NCBI GenBank assembly: GCA_041392505.1
Contig: JAWKLX010000046.1
Location: 8,619 to 72,618, forward strand
Reading direction: 5' to 3'
Length of the DNA stretch: 64,000 nucleotides
Origin: UBA6168 sp041392505
Lineage (GTDB): Bacteria; Bacteroidota; Bacteroidia; Chitinophagales; Saprospiraceae
A program made the position numbers and the translations under genes. The notes under the pieces were generated by a model that saw nothing but the letters and a program-made list of their open reading frames with translations, was not told the DNA's origin and made no database searches. Below, piece by piece: positions 45,720 through 55,435 of this stretch (position 1 is its first letter; each line of letters starts with the position of its first letter).

Positions 45720-45910
45720 TTTTTAAATTTTTCTGGTTTAAATGATTAAAAATTGAACGGGTTCAACCCACCTAAATGACAGGTTTTTCAAAAAGCGGCG
45801 CAAAGGTAATAAAAGGGGGGGCATTGTTTCATCGTTTCCTAGCTGCAAATGTCATAGGTACTCGTCAGTGTAAACCATGAAACAATGAAACCATGAAACA
45901 ATGAAACTAT

Positions 45911-46900
45911 CTAATACGCCCATTTCAGCCAGGTCGCTCCCCAAGTATAGCCACCTCCGAAGGCAGTAAGGATCAAATTGTCACCTTTTTTCAGTTGGTT
46001 TTCCCATTCCCAAAGGCACAAAGGAATGGTGCCCGCAGTGGTGTTGCCGTATTTGTGGATATTCACCATAACTTTTTCCATGGGGAAATCGGCCATCCGG
46101 GCAACTGCCTCGATGATCCGTAAATTGGCTTGGTGCGGCACTACCCAAGCCACATCATCAGCAGTGAGGTTGTTCCGTTCCATGACTTTCATTACCACAT
46201 CGGACATGCCCGAAACAGCTGCCTTGAATACTGGGCGGCCATTCTGGAACACGTAATGCTCCTTGGCGTCCACCGTTTCATGGGAGGCAGGCTTCAGCGA
46301 GCCGCCCGCTTTTTGGTGCAGGTACTGCATGCCCGTAGCGTCGCTTTTCAAAATGGAATCCATGATGCCGTTGCCTTCCTCGTTGGCTTCCAACAAAACA
46401 GCCCCGGCGCCATCCCCAAAAAGGATGCAGGTGGAGCGGTCGGTATAGTCCATGATGGAAGACATCATGTCGGCCCCAACGATGATGACTTTTTTATAAG
46501 TACCCGTTTCAATGAATTTTGCGCCCGTCGTGAGGGCAAATAAAAAACCAGAACAGGCGGCATTGATATCGTAGGTAAAAGCATTGGTGATGCCCGTTTT
46601 ATAAGCAATCAAATTGGCTGTATCCGGGAACTGCATATCCGACGTCACCGTGGCACAGATCAACAAATCAATCTCTTCCGGTTTGGTGCCCGTTTTTTCC
46701 AAAAGCCCTTTCACTGCCTCCGCCCCCATGTCCGAGGTCGCTTTTCCGGGCTCTTTTAAAATATGCCGCTCTTGAATACCCGTGCGGGAGGCAATCCATT
46801 CGCTATTGGTATCCACCATCTTTTCGAGGTCTTCGTTGGTCAAAATAAAATCAGGTACATAGCCTTGGACGCCGGTAATAGCGGCTTTGATTTTCGTCAT
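45911..46900 (-). CDS. fabH: 3-oxoacyl-ACP synthase III (FabH)
   Basis: 329 residues. Condenses acetyl-CoA with malonyl-ACP to start fatty-acid synthesis. Catalytic triad: Cys in DINAACSGFLFALTTG, His in WVVPHQANLRIIEAVA, and Asn in VNIHKYGNTTAGTIPL. N-terminal GVQGYVPDFILTNEDLEK and TGIQERHIL are typical. First gene of the fabH-efp-accB-accC run, a sensible lipid and translation set. The 3' and 5' flanks both hold ATGAAACAATGAAACCATG-type simple repeats. Confidence 0.96.
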   Translation of the reverse strand: MTKIKAAITGVQGYVPDFILTNEDLEKMVDTNSEWIASRTGIQERHILKEPGKATSDMGAEAVKGLLEKTGTKPEEIDLLICATVTSDMQFPDTANLIAYKTGITNAFTYDINAACSGFLFALTTGAKFIETGTYKKVIIVGADMMSSIMDYTDRSTCILFGDGAGAVLLEANEEGNGIMDSILKSDATGMQYLHQKAGGSLKPASHETVDAKEHYVFQNGRPVFKAAVSGMSDVVMKVMERNNLTADDVAWVVPHQANLRIIEAVARMADFPMEKVMVNIHKYGNTTAGTIPLCLWEWENQLKKGDNLILTAFGGGYTWGATWLKWAY

Positions 46901-47219
46901 AAAATGAGTTTTGAGTTTTGAATTATTGAGTTTTGAGTTATTGAGTACGTGTATTTACTCAAAACTCAAAAGCAATAACACAAAACTGAAAAGTGGGATT
47001 TTTTAAAAAATAATACCTTGCGGTTCGAATTGGGCGGGCAAGGTAGAAAAAATGTGGGAATTTCTTGGATTCATTGTTTCACAGATTCATTGTTTCACTG
47101 TTTCATGGATTCATTGTTCCATTGTTTCACTGCCAGTCGAAACACCCATGCACCCATGAAACCATGCAACCATAAAACAATGAATCCATGCATCAATGAA
47201 ACCATGAAACTGTGAATCC
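46901..47219. repeat. Short-repeat and inverted-repeat tract between fabH and nadD
   Basis: Near 46908-46985, GAGTTTTGAGTTATTGAGTA is answered by TACTCAAAACTCAAAAG. From 47066 to 47218, variants of TTCATTGTTTCACTGTTTCA are answered by ATGAAACCATGAAACTGTGA, so the tract can form a long imperfect hairpin that ends at the nadD start codon. Copies of the same ATGAAACAATGAAACCATG unit lie at 45880-45908. No gene. Confidence 0.65.
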
Positions 47220-47792
47220 ATGAAAATAGGCCTCTTCTTCGGTTCGTTCAATCCCATCCATGTGGGGCATGCGATTATTGCCAACTACATGGCCACGCAC
47301 ACCGACCTCGATCAGGTGTGGCTGGTCGTCAGTCCGCAGAACCCATTAAAGGCCAAGGCAACTTTGGCCAAAGATTATGACCGCTTGCACTTAGTACAAC
47401 TGGCCATTGGCGACAACCCGCTCCTGCGGGCTTCCAACATTGAATTTAATTTGCCCAAGCCATCGTACACCATTGATACGCTTACCTATTTAAAGGAGAA
47501 ATACCCCGACCACGACTTTGTCCTCATCATGGGCGGCGACAACTTGGCTACCTTACATAAGTGGAAAAATTACGAGCGCATCCTTTCCGATTACCACATA
47601 TATTTATATAAACGCCCAAATTATGAGCTGGGCGAATTAGAAAACCACCCCCACATCCACCACTTCGAAGCCCCCCTGCTGGACATTTCTGCGACCTACA
47701 TCCGGCAGTGCATCAAAGACGGAAAATCCGTACAGTACCTCGTCCCCGATGCCGTTTATGAATATTTAGCAGGAAGTTCTATGTATAAATAA
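47220..47792 (+). CDS. nadD: Nicotinate-nucleotide adenylyltransferase
   Basis: 190 residues. Adenylates nicotinate mononucleotide in NAD synthesis. The nucleotidyltransferase start MKIGLFFGSFNPIHVGHAII has the HxGH motif; VSPQNPLKAKATLAKDYDRL, PSYTIDTLTYLKEKYPDHDF, MGGDNLATLHKWKNYERIL and, near the end, DISATYIRQCIKDGKSVQYL with the ISxT/SxxxR motif are all present. The start codon sits at the end of a long repeat tract, so the 5' leader may be strongly folded. Confidence 0.95.
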   Translation: MKIGLFFGSFNPIHVGHAIIANYMATHTDLDQVWLVVSPQNPLKAKATLAKDYDRLHLVQLAIGDNPLLRASNIEFNLPKPSYTIDTLTYLKEKYPDHDFVLIMGGDNLATLHKWKNYERILSDYHIYLYKRPNYELGELENHPHIHHFEAPLLDISATYIRQCIKDGKSVQYLVPDAVYEYLAGSSMYK

Positions 47793-47837
47793 TTGCCTCA
47801 AATACCCGCATGACTGCTAATTTATCCCTTTTCATGC

Positions 47838-48178
47838 GGGCCGGATGGTCGACCAAGCTCTTGCCCCGTAGTATAGCCCCGCAAATTGAAAAGTAATATT
47901 CCTCGAATCACGAAGTGATTCAATGTGAATAACCCCTGATGAAATCAGGGGCATGAAGACAATGGGAAGGCCAATCCTGAAGGGGTTGAATGTCAAAGCG
48001 TTATATTCAATCCCTTCAGGATTGAGATAGCTTTTTGGGCATCGTCCCCCGATTTCATCGGGGGTTATTCTTATTCAATCCCTTCGGGATTATTAGCAAT
48101 TTTCAATTTGCTACCCTAAAATTCGGGGCAAGCTGTTGAGATGTTGCGAAAAGCGTTCATATAGTTGCTCCACATTTT
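47838..48178. repeat. Hairpin element H of the interspersed family, interrupted by a second repeat
   Basis: Left end CATGCGGGCCGGATGGTC and right end ATTCGGGGCAAGCTGTTGAG to TTGCTCCACATTTT belong to the family. Between them lies about 250 bases of a different inverted-repeat type: AACCCCTGATGAAATCAGGG, AATCCTGAAGGGGTTGAAT and ATTCAATCCCTTCAGGATT, and GATTTCATCGGGGGTTATT. One repeat appears inserted in the other. Confidence 0.68.
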
Positions 48179-48260
48179 TTTACGACCTATAATTATTGAC
48201 CTACCGACTGCCAACCGAGGACTGAGGACTGAGAACTGAGAACTGAAAATTGCCAACTGC

Positions 48261-48884
48261 TCACCCTCCATATTTCAACTGCACCACTTCCGCCCTCCCT
48301 TTTTCCAAAACGGTTACGATAAATAGGTTGTCGTATTCCGTTTCCGGCAATTGCGGATAGTCGTTGGTGCCCGTCAGGACATTGATGAAATCAGGTGTCG
48401 TATTCGAATGCCCGACCACCAGGATTTTCCCTGCCGGATAATTTCCCAAAATTTCATCAGCCGTGGCGCTCAGGTTGGAGCCGCTGTAAGATTGGATGGT
48501 CAACCCTTGGTCGGTAGCCACGGGGTTGGCCGTCTGCATGGTGCGGTTAAAATTGGTAGAATAAACGGCATCCAGTGACAAGCTCCCCATGATGCGGGCC
48601 AGTTCATCCGCCCGCGTCAGGCCTGCGGCACTGAGGTTGGGGTCGCTGCCCGACCCGGTCGTTTCGGCATGCCGCACCAAAATGAACGTAGTCGCCGTGT
48701 CCTGCATAAACTCCGTGATGGTCACGGTGTCGGTCAGGCTGATGAACACCGTATCGACTTGGGTGACGATGACGGTGTCGGTGACGGTCACCGTTTCGGT
48801 AATGATGTCGGGGTCTTTGTCGCAACTGGTGAGCAGGGAAAAGAAAACGGACAGGGTGAGGATAGTCGAGGTGATGAGTTTCAT
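48261..48884 (-). CDS. Histidine phosphatase (phosphoglycerate-mutase-like) lipoprotein
   Basis: 207 residues. A signal peptide ends in a lipobox-like LLTSC (Cys20), so it is anchored in the envelope. A repetitive stretch of Val, Thr and Asp follows (EDP-, TETVTVTDTVIVTQVDTVFI). The histidine phosphatase domain starts at ATTFILVRHAETTG with the phospho-acceptor His, continues LSAAGLTRADELARIMGSL, STNFNRTMQTANPVA (second Arg) and VVGHSNTTPDFINVL (second His). Predicted to hydrolyse phosphate esters outside the cytoplasm; substrate not known. The Val/Thr repeats make its codon use low-complexity. Confidence 0.88.
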   Translation of the reverse strand: MKLITSTILTLSVFFSLLTSCDKDPDIITETVTVTDTVIVTQVDTVFISLTDTVTITEFMQDTATTFILVRHAETTGSGSDPNLSAAGLTRADELARIMGSLSLDAVYSTNFNRTMQTANPVATDQGLTIQSYSGSNLSATADEILGNYPAGKILVVGHSNTTPDFINVLTGTNDYPQLPETEYDNLFIVTVLEKGRAEVVQLKYGG

Positions 48885-48941
48885 TGATGATATTTATTTG
48901 GTGCGAAAATTTGACATTTTGAACGATCTGCAAAACCGTTA

Positions 48942-49045
48942 AAACGGTTAAAGCACAAAGTGCCGACTATTAACCCACGACTTAAGTCGTGGGTTGAAAA
49001 AACAAGTGATACTAATAGCCGTTTCAACGGCTTGCCAAACAAAGA
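48942..49045. repeat. Interspersed palindromic repeat
   Basis: Perfect 24-base palindrome at 48972-48995, with AACCCACGACTTAAGTCGTG as its first 20 bases. It is flanked by AACCGTTAAAACGGTT and AGCCGTTTCAACGGCT, two smaller palindromes. Lies upstream of the lipoprotein gene and just past the 3' end of the Roco remnant. Confidence 0.7.
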
Positions 49046-49050
49046 AATTA

Positions 49051-52000
49051 TCAAGCCTCCTTTTCCGCATTTACCTTTTCAATGACTTTTCGGATGCCAA
49101 CGACGATTTCCAAAAATGCCACATCCCGGTCAGTAAAAGAAGTCACTGGTTGGGCGTTTTTCGGTAACCCTTGCAGCTTTGCATATCCTTAAAATCACAA
49201 GTCTTGATAAAAATGGGAATAACGATCGCTTCTCCCTCCTCATGTCGTTCCATCGCTCTTTTGATTTTCACATTGTGGATGTAATCAGAAGCCAAGAAAT
49301 TCGCACTAACCAATAACAAAATTATGTCTGCTCGGCCGATTTCTTTTGATGGTAGCATCCCACTCTGTACCAGGTATAATGGCCTTCCAAGTCTGATTTT
49401 GCCGCCCTTTTTAATGCGGACAAATGGATGTCGAGCTGTTCTTTCAAATCCTCATCCTTGTGGGAATAGGAAAGGAAAATGCTGGCTGTCTGCTTCTGTT
49501 CGATGTCAGGCAATTGTTGCTCCAGCCCTTTTGGCTCATTCATTCTCGGTCGCTCTTGCTCCCCTTTCTCCCAACGTGGATAGTATTTATTTTAAATTTT
49601 TGTGTTTCTCACCCCATTCTCCGAAGCTTCCCATTTTTTCCTTTTTCTTTTGCCGTAGCGGTTGTTAGTGAGTTCGTCAGTGATGAGACGCAGCCAGCGC
49701 CAAAGATTAGCCCGTTCTTCGATGGCGATAACAATAGCGTTCGCCTTGTAATCGGCATGCACCATGAACACCTTCGTCAGTGGGGATCAGGATGCCGTTT
49801 TTCCAGATCAATTGACGGGTTTGGGCCATGGCTGACAATGAAGGATTGAATGCGGAAATAATTCAGGTAGGAAGTCACAGGCGAAATATCACCTCCTTAA
49901 ATTTTTCCACAAGTAGTCAGCAATCGCAGGTATTTCCGTTTCCAAAAATTCAGGTAGAAAATAAAATAGCGGTCTAAAAATTTTTCCTCATTGTGGTGAT
50001 GCTCTTCTATGGAACACAACCGCAGCTTTGCATGAAATTGAGGAACAACCGTTTTTCCTTGTCCGAATATTTTTCGCCAAACTCATTGAAAATATTTTCC
50101 ACCCGCACCTTGCCAAACCAGTCCTTCCGCATTTTTTCATAAACTAATCGCCCCGCTTGAGCGGCTCGTAAATGGCATCCAACGCCCAGCGCTGGTCTAC
50201 GATGATGGTGTCTTGTAGGAATTCCTCATTGTGATGGCAACCACCCCGTTGTGGTGCAGCAAGGTCAACAGGGACGGGATGGCTTCTTTCCTTACTTTGA
50301 AATCTTCTTCGCAGCGTTTGAAAAATGCCTCCTTGCTGATGAGCCGTTCCCGTTCGCCCTCTGCCTTGGCCAGGTTGTCCATGAAATGTTGGCGGGCAGC
50401 AGCCCAAGACTTTGGCATGGGCATATTGTATTCATGCAGTTCCTGCGTTTTTCGTGGATCAGCGATTGCAACCGCTGGATGTTTGCGTTCTCCCAAGCGC
50501 TGACCTGCTCGTAGCGCAAGTTCCGTTTGGCGGCGGTTTTATATGCCTTTTTATAGGGCTTGGGGTGCAGGTCTTTTTTATTTTGGACGACGATGATTTC
50601 ACTGTCGGGACTGGTATGCTGGACGGTGTCGATCCAGTACAACAACGGCAATCCCCGACATCTTCCCCGGTGATACGGTCGGGGGTAGGCTGGTTTTTTC
50701 AGCGGCTTTTTCTTTCTCTTCTGGATCGATCAGGATCACCTGCACCGCCTCGGAAGCCATGAACAGGCGGTGGGTGCCTTGGTAGATTTCTTGTCCCCCA
50801 AAATCCCAGATTAGAAATTCAATGGATGGCAGCTCGTTACCGCATGTCCATTGCTCCAGCAAGACTCCGTGCGTGGAATCTTTTACCTTCTTGGCATCGG
50901 CCATGCTGGAGGGCATGGGCCAGTGTACTTTTACCCGAAATTGCCGTTGCCCAAGAGCATGAGTTTGGCAGTGCGGTTAGCTGGGTTGTTTTTTTATCGG
51001 CTGTTTCTTCCCACCATGTTTTCACATCTTTCAGGCAATCGTATTTTTCCGTAAAGCCTTTGTGACCCCTTTTATCTTGTTGCCCTGTAAATGTGCAACT
51101 CCTTCGCAAATTGGTCAGTTTTCTGATGCAGTTGATGTCGTTGATCTGGTTGAACTGAGGTCTGGAAGAAGCTGTGGTTGGTCAGTTTTTCGATGAAGCT
51201 GATGTCGTTAATCTGATTGGAACTGAGGTATAGTGAAGTCAGGTTGGTCAGTTCTTCGATGAAGCTGGAAGTCATTGATCTGGTTGGAACTGGAGGTGTA
51301 GCGAAGTCAGGTTGGTCAGTTTTTCGATGAAGCTGATGTCGTTGATCTGGTTGGAACTGAGGTATAGCGAAGTCAGATTGGTCAGTTTTTCGATGAAGCT
51401 GATGTCGTTGATCTGGTTGGAATTAAGGTCTAACGAAGTCAGGCTTGGTAAGCTTTTCGATGAAGCTGTATTCCTTGATCTTGGTTGTAACCGAGGTATA
51501 AGCGAAGTCAGGTTGGTCAGTTTTTCGATGAAGCTGATGTCGTTGATTTGGTTGGAACTGAGGTCTACGAAGTCAGGTTGGTTAGTTTTTCGATGAAGCT
51601 GTATTCCTGATTTGATTACTCCATAGATTGAGCGAATGGAGTGCTGTGCAGTTTTTCAATGAAGTCGATGTCACTAATTTGATTATACCCAAGATTGAGC
51701 GAATGGAGGTTGGTAAGATTTTCGAGAAAGTCAATATCTTTGATTTGGTTTGAACCTAAGTTCAATTTTTTAGGTTTGAAAGTGATTGGAGGACTGTAAA
51801 TCTCTAATTTGATTAGATATGCAAATTCAAAGATTCTGCTGTTTGAGTCTTCTAAAGCACTAATATCTGTGACTTGATTCGTTCTGAGAGAAAGAAATTT
51901 TAGATTGGGTAAGATTTTGTACTTCTACCTTCAATGTCTTCGATTAAATTATTACTTAAATTCCAGTGAATCAATCTCGGTTAGGTTTTTTAGTGAGTTT

Positions 52001-52365
52001 ATATTTATTATTCCATTAAAGCTAATATTTAAGGATGAAAGATTAATATTTAGGCTTTGAAGATGTTCGATATCTTAATTTCAATGACAATTATAATCTC
52101 CACTTAATTTTAGGGATTTTAATTTTTGTAATTTAGTTATTTCAATAGGAATATTATTTATTACATTATCCTCTTCATTATTTTGGCTATTTACCCAATC
52201 ATTTTTTTTTGTTTCAATCCACATATTACTAACTACTAACTCTTCCAGCCACACCAACTCGAACAATTCCTCCGCAAAGTTCCGTCAGGCCGCAGCGTCC
52301 GATGTCCAGTTTTCCGGTGCGTTCTTCTTTTTCTTTGCAATTATTTTAAGCGCCAGCTCACTCAT
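49051..52365 (-). pseudogene. Roco-type LRR-Roc-COR-TIR gene with many frameshifts
   Basis: Read on the minus strand. The start MSELALKIIAKKKKNAPENW (ATG 52365) leads into ELFELVWLEELVVSNMWI and then a long leucine-rich repeat region (LTSLYLSSNQINDISFIEKL repeated with few changes). The Roc GTPase follows: LLGNGNFG with a frameshift inside GxxxxGKST, then PSIEFLIWDFGGQEIYQGTH (G3) and IIVVQNKKDLHPK (G4). The COR part has FLQDTIIVDQRWALDAIYEP and QLIWKNGILIPTDE. A C-terminal TIR domain has SIFLSYSHKDEDLKEQLDIH, ADIILLLVSANFLASDYI and VIPIFIKTCDF, ending TSFTDRDVAFLEIVVGIRKV. More than ten shifts: a dead gene. If intact, a GTPase-TIR protein perhaps used in defence or stress signalling (inference). 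Confidence 0.85.
51100..51760 (-). repeat. Near-identical leucine-rich repeat units in DNA
   Basis: Around eight tandem units of about 66 bases (22 codons), each centred on GTCAGTTTTTCGATGAAGCT on the plus strand, encode LRRs of the Roco remnant. Their close identity, apart from single-base losses, suggests recent expansion or gene conversion before or during decay. Confidence 0.7.
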
Positions 52366-52974
52366 GGTTTTTTGCTTGTTTTTTTGAATGGAAATGAGGG
52401 AGTGAAGGTAAAGTTTTTGGGGGAAATGAAAGACGGGGCAAAGATGAATTTGAGCATTCTCCCTCCGTGTTCTCTGTGCCTCCTTGTGTTTCTCCGTAAT
52501 AGCTTGCAGCCATAGCACAGAGGGACACGGAGGAGACACAGAGGGGCACGGAGATTAAGGGGTTTGAAGAATAGCTGTTCCTTTTTTACTTTTTGCTCCG
52601 CAAATATTGCCGCTGAAAATTAATCAATTACATATCTCCATCTGGCTGGCCCTGCCGGAATTGTCGGGTCACCGAGAGGTTGAACCGCCTCTGTAAGGCT
52701 TTGTTGTTGCCTTTGTCAGTAAAATCTGTTCACGTAATACATGCTGTTTTTACGTGAACAGATTCCTACGGAATGACAAAAACATTTTCAATTCTCCATT
52801 AGAGTTAAGGGAAATTCTTGTTTGTTTTTCGACGCTGATAACGCTGGGTTTTATGGTTTTTTATGACTCAACAGCGCCTCCGGCGGCATAAATCAATCAT
52901 AAGAATCATAAAAATCAGCGTCAAAAAATTCTCTTACACCCTCTATTATCCATTATCAATTTTCCATTAAAAAA
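52366..52974. repeat. Gene-free stretch with three repeat motifs
   Basis: CTCCGTGTTCTCTGTGCCTC (from 52464) is imperfectly answered by GAGACACAGAGGGGCACGGA (to 52552). AATCTGTTCACGTAA (52723-52737) and TTACGTGAACAGATT (52750-52764) are perfect inverted copies, followed by the GAATGACAAAAAC string also seen near 2280. Another pair of TTATGATT-type half-repeats follows near 52850-52915. No gene. Confidence 0.6.
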
Positions 52975-53518
52975 ATGACTAAGATAACCACGCAACGTTT
53001 GCAGTTGCTCGCTTTAAACAAACCCTCAACTTCAATTATACATCGATGGCCCAGTAACGCTGGCTCGTCACCTCAACCTGTCCCAAGTCGAACTACCGTC
53101 GACCGCTTCTGGCGGAGCAGACCGGACGCTATCGAAAAATCTGCCTGCTCGGTGGCACAGCATCCCGACCACTTTGAGTGGTTTTCTCACTGGGTGATGA
53201 TTCGCCAGCGGCAAATCGGTTGGTCGGCGGCATCGGCGTCAGCGGATTGCCGGACGAGGGGAAGTGTTTGTTGGCTACTACGTGGATGACCGCTATGCCG
53301 GACAAGGGCTGGCGACGGAAGCGACCCAAGCCCTGTCGCTAGTATTTGAAAACAGGGACGTCCAAGTGGTGATGGCCGATACGGAAAGATGGGCTGGCTT
53401 CGCAAAAAAAGTATTGCAGAAGAACGGCTTCGTGTTTTTGAGGAAACCGAGGAAGGAATTGGCGATGGGAGAGGAGGAGGGGATTAAGGTATTAGGTAAT
53501 TGGATATTGGGGTATTGA
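52975..53518 (+). pseudogene. GNAT-family acetyltransferase gene, frameshifted
   Basis: The start reads TKITTQRLQLLALNK, as in RimJ-like acetyltransferases. The C-terminal half, in another frame, reads GEVFVGYYVDDRYAGQGLAT then EATQALSLVFENRDVQVVMA then FAKKVLQKNGFVFLRK. The last is the acetyl-CoA-binding part (YAGQGLATEA) and ends the fold. Between them the frame changes at least twice (pieces such as LARHLNLSQVELPST are readable). The frame's last residues, IKVLGNWILGY, come from the flanking interspersed repeat, so the natural end may have been lost. No target can be named. Confidence 0.75.
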
Positions 53519-53556
53519 AGTGCTTTGCAAATTAGCAAGTTAGAATGAGTCACCTC

Positions 53557-54869
53557 GATAACGTCCAGTGTGTCATTAAAAAAATTAGTTTTTGGACATG
53601 CTTCTAAACCTGTCCCCAAACTCTCTGGCCAGGTTTCTCTGAATGGCTTTGTAAGCATAATCTGCCTTTTCCAGACCTTTTCTTTTCGCTGTAAGGTCAG
53701 GTACAGCAACTTCATCAAAGCAGCCAGAAACGAAAGCCCCTTTTGGCCTTGGTTGTTTTCTCAGCATCCGACAGCCCCTCTACGGCATTGGTGGTGTACA
53801 TTATTCGGCGTGATTGTACCAATTAAAGCCAAAGAAAGCGGCAGAGCTCTGTCCAATTTTTCCGCCATGCTTCGCAATTTCGGGGTATTTCCCGTCCCAA
53901 CCCAACCAAAGCCGCTCAAAGCCCCCAGTCCCTGTGGCTCCATCAGCTTGGTAGACCTTCTTTAGATCTTTTATCAAGGGTTTGATATCCGCATCATCCA
54001 CAAACTTGAGGGAATTTCTGATCATATGCACGATGCACCGCTGGACAACCGATTGCGGGTAGACTTCCAAAATGGCCTCTTAAAACCACCAAGCCCGTCC
54101 ACACAGAAGAACAGTACGTCTTCAACCCCGTCTTTGATATGCTCCGAATACACGCCCCCATCCCTTTGCGCCCTCTGCACCCTGCCCCGCATAAAGGCAT
54201 AAAACAACCCATCGGCCTGCACCCCATAAACCGTGTAAATTGCCTTGGTGATGACCCCTGTTTTCCCCGACCTTAAAATGGATGGCATCCAGGTACAAAA
54301 GGATATAGAAACTTTGCAACGGGCGTTTTTGCCATTTTTCTATATCCCCTGACCTGTTCCGTGATCGTGCTCAATTGGCTGGTGCTCAGTTCGCAATTTC
54401 CGTACATCCGTTTCAAATGGAACTGGATGTCCTCCAAACTGTTGCCCAAACTGTACAGCTCAATGATCTGGGCATCGAACCCACTGTTCAGTTTCCTGTC
54501 CCACTTGCCGACAAGCCGGTCTGTGTCGCCTTCCGGTCCCGTGGTGGGTGGATCTTGCATCGGCTCAACATGGGTTTGGATGGTTTTTGAAGTATGGCCA
54601 TTTCGCCGGTTAGCTCCAGTTTGGATTTGCTTTCCTTTAGATGGTGCTGTAGTTCGCCTTCTAAAGAGCTTTGTACCAAATGGCGCATCAATTCCCGCAA
54701 AATCCTGTCTTCGCCAATCAGCCCTTTGCCTGATTGTAGGCCCGCCAAGGCTCGTTCTTGAATTTTTTATAGTCAAACCCTTGGTCTTGACTGTTTTTTT
54801 GCCCTTTTCTCATGTGTCAATTTTTTCAAGTTAGGAATTTATTCTTGACACACTTTTCTGGACATTATC
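53557..54869 (-). mobile_element. IS256-family insertion sequence, degenerate
   Basis: About 1.3 kb. Left end GATAACGTCCAGTGTGTCA (53557) and right end, on the other strand, GATAATGTCCAGAAAAGTGT then GTCA are imperfect inverted repeats; the left one seems to have lost an AAAA. Between them is a broken Mutator-type transposase. A target duplication could not be confirmed. The element sits between inverted copies of a TAAGGTATTAGGT-rich repeat (53486-53516 and 54870-54912). Confidence 0.8.
53590..54810 (-). pseudogene. IS256 (Mutator)-type transposase with multiple frameshifts
   Basis: Minus-strand pieces in several frames: LIGEDRILRELMRHLVQSSL then EGELQHHLKESKSKLELTGE, then DRKLNSGFDAQIIELYSLGN then SLEDIQFHLKRMYGNCELST, then TKAIYTVYGVQADGLFYAF, then VEDVLFFCVDGLGGFKRPFW, VYPQSVVQRCIVHMIRNSLK and KPLIKDLKKVYQADGATGTG. 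'Vy.qs.vQrCivHmiRnslk' and the DGL...gF pattern with the catalytic Asp are the Mutator/IS256 signature. At least four shifts; no active transposase. Confidence 0.85.
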
Positions 54870-54916
54870 ATACCTCAATACCATAATACCTCAATAACCT
54901 AATACCTTAATTTCAT

Positions 54917-55336
54917 TCACTCCCTTTGCTTCCCCTTACCCGATTGGGTTGGCGGGTTTTTCATGGTAAAGCGGTGGTCTTCCACCAGTTTCAGCAGGTC
55001 GAATGAGCTGACGACTCCGACGATTTCTTGTTCGTGGGTGACCACGACATGGTGGATGTGGTGGTTGCGCATGATGCGGGCAGCGATGTGAACATCGTTG
55101 TAGGCAGGCACGGTGTAAACGTGGTCCGGCATGATGTGGCTGACAGGCGTGCCGTCGTCGTGCCCTTTGGCAAGGTCGGAGGTGGTGATGATGCCCACGG
55201 GTTCATTGTCCGAATTGACGATGGGGACAGAGCTGATGTGGTTTTTGGCCATGATGTCTTTGATGTGGCCAATGGATTTGTGGGGTACGGAAGTCACCAC
55301 GCTTTTGTGCATGATGTCAGCAATTTTGACGTTCAT
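54917..55336 (-). CDS. Two-CBS-domain protein
   Basis: 139 residues. Two cystathionine-beta-synthase modules (about 8-60 and 72-125): MHKSVVTSVPHKSIGHIKDI then MAKNHISSVPIVNSDNEPVG, and MPDHVYTVPAYNDVHIAARI then MRNHHIHHVVVTHEQEIVGV. Such stand-alone pairs bind adenosine nucleotides (AMP, ATP) and act as regulatory modules. A basic, unstructured tail follows. Several His residues (HHIHHV) lie in the second module. It is isolated next to the IS remnant, so no partner is evident. Confidence 0.88.
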   Translation of the reverse strand: MNVKIADIMHKSVVTSVPHKSIGHIKDIMAKNHISSVPIVNSDNEPVGIITTSDLAKGHDDGTPVSHIMPDHVYTVPAYNDVHIAARIMRNHHIHHVVVTHEQEIVGVVSSFDLLKLVEDHRFTMKNPPTQSGKGKQRE

Positions 55337-55435
55337 TTATTTTGGCTTAAATAGTTATCCGTTTCGTACAATGGTAAGAGGTGTGTGCAAAAATAGAAAA
55401 AACCTCCATAGGTTTGGTGGCAAGGTTGTCTTGTT

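Noticed and set aside
47838..48178. CRISPR-like array
   Set aside because: Repeats here are inverted and unevenly spaced, with no constant spacer length.
20316..48178. Hairpin elements as integron attC sites
   Set aside because: No integrase in the window, elements occur in both orientations, and attC core bases at fixed places were not found.
51100..51760. Tandem repeat as satellite or CRISPR
   Set aside because: The 66-base period encodes leucine-rich repeats in the Roco remnant.
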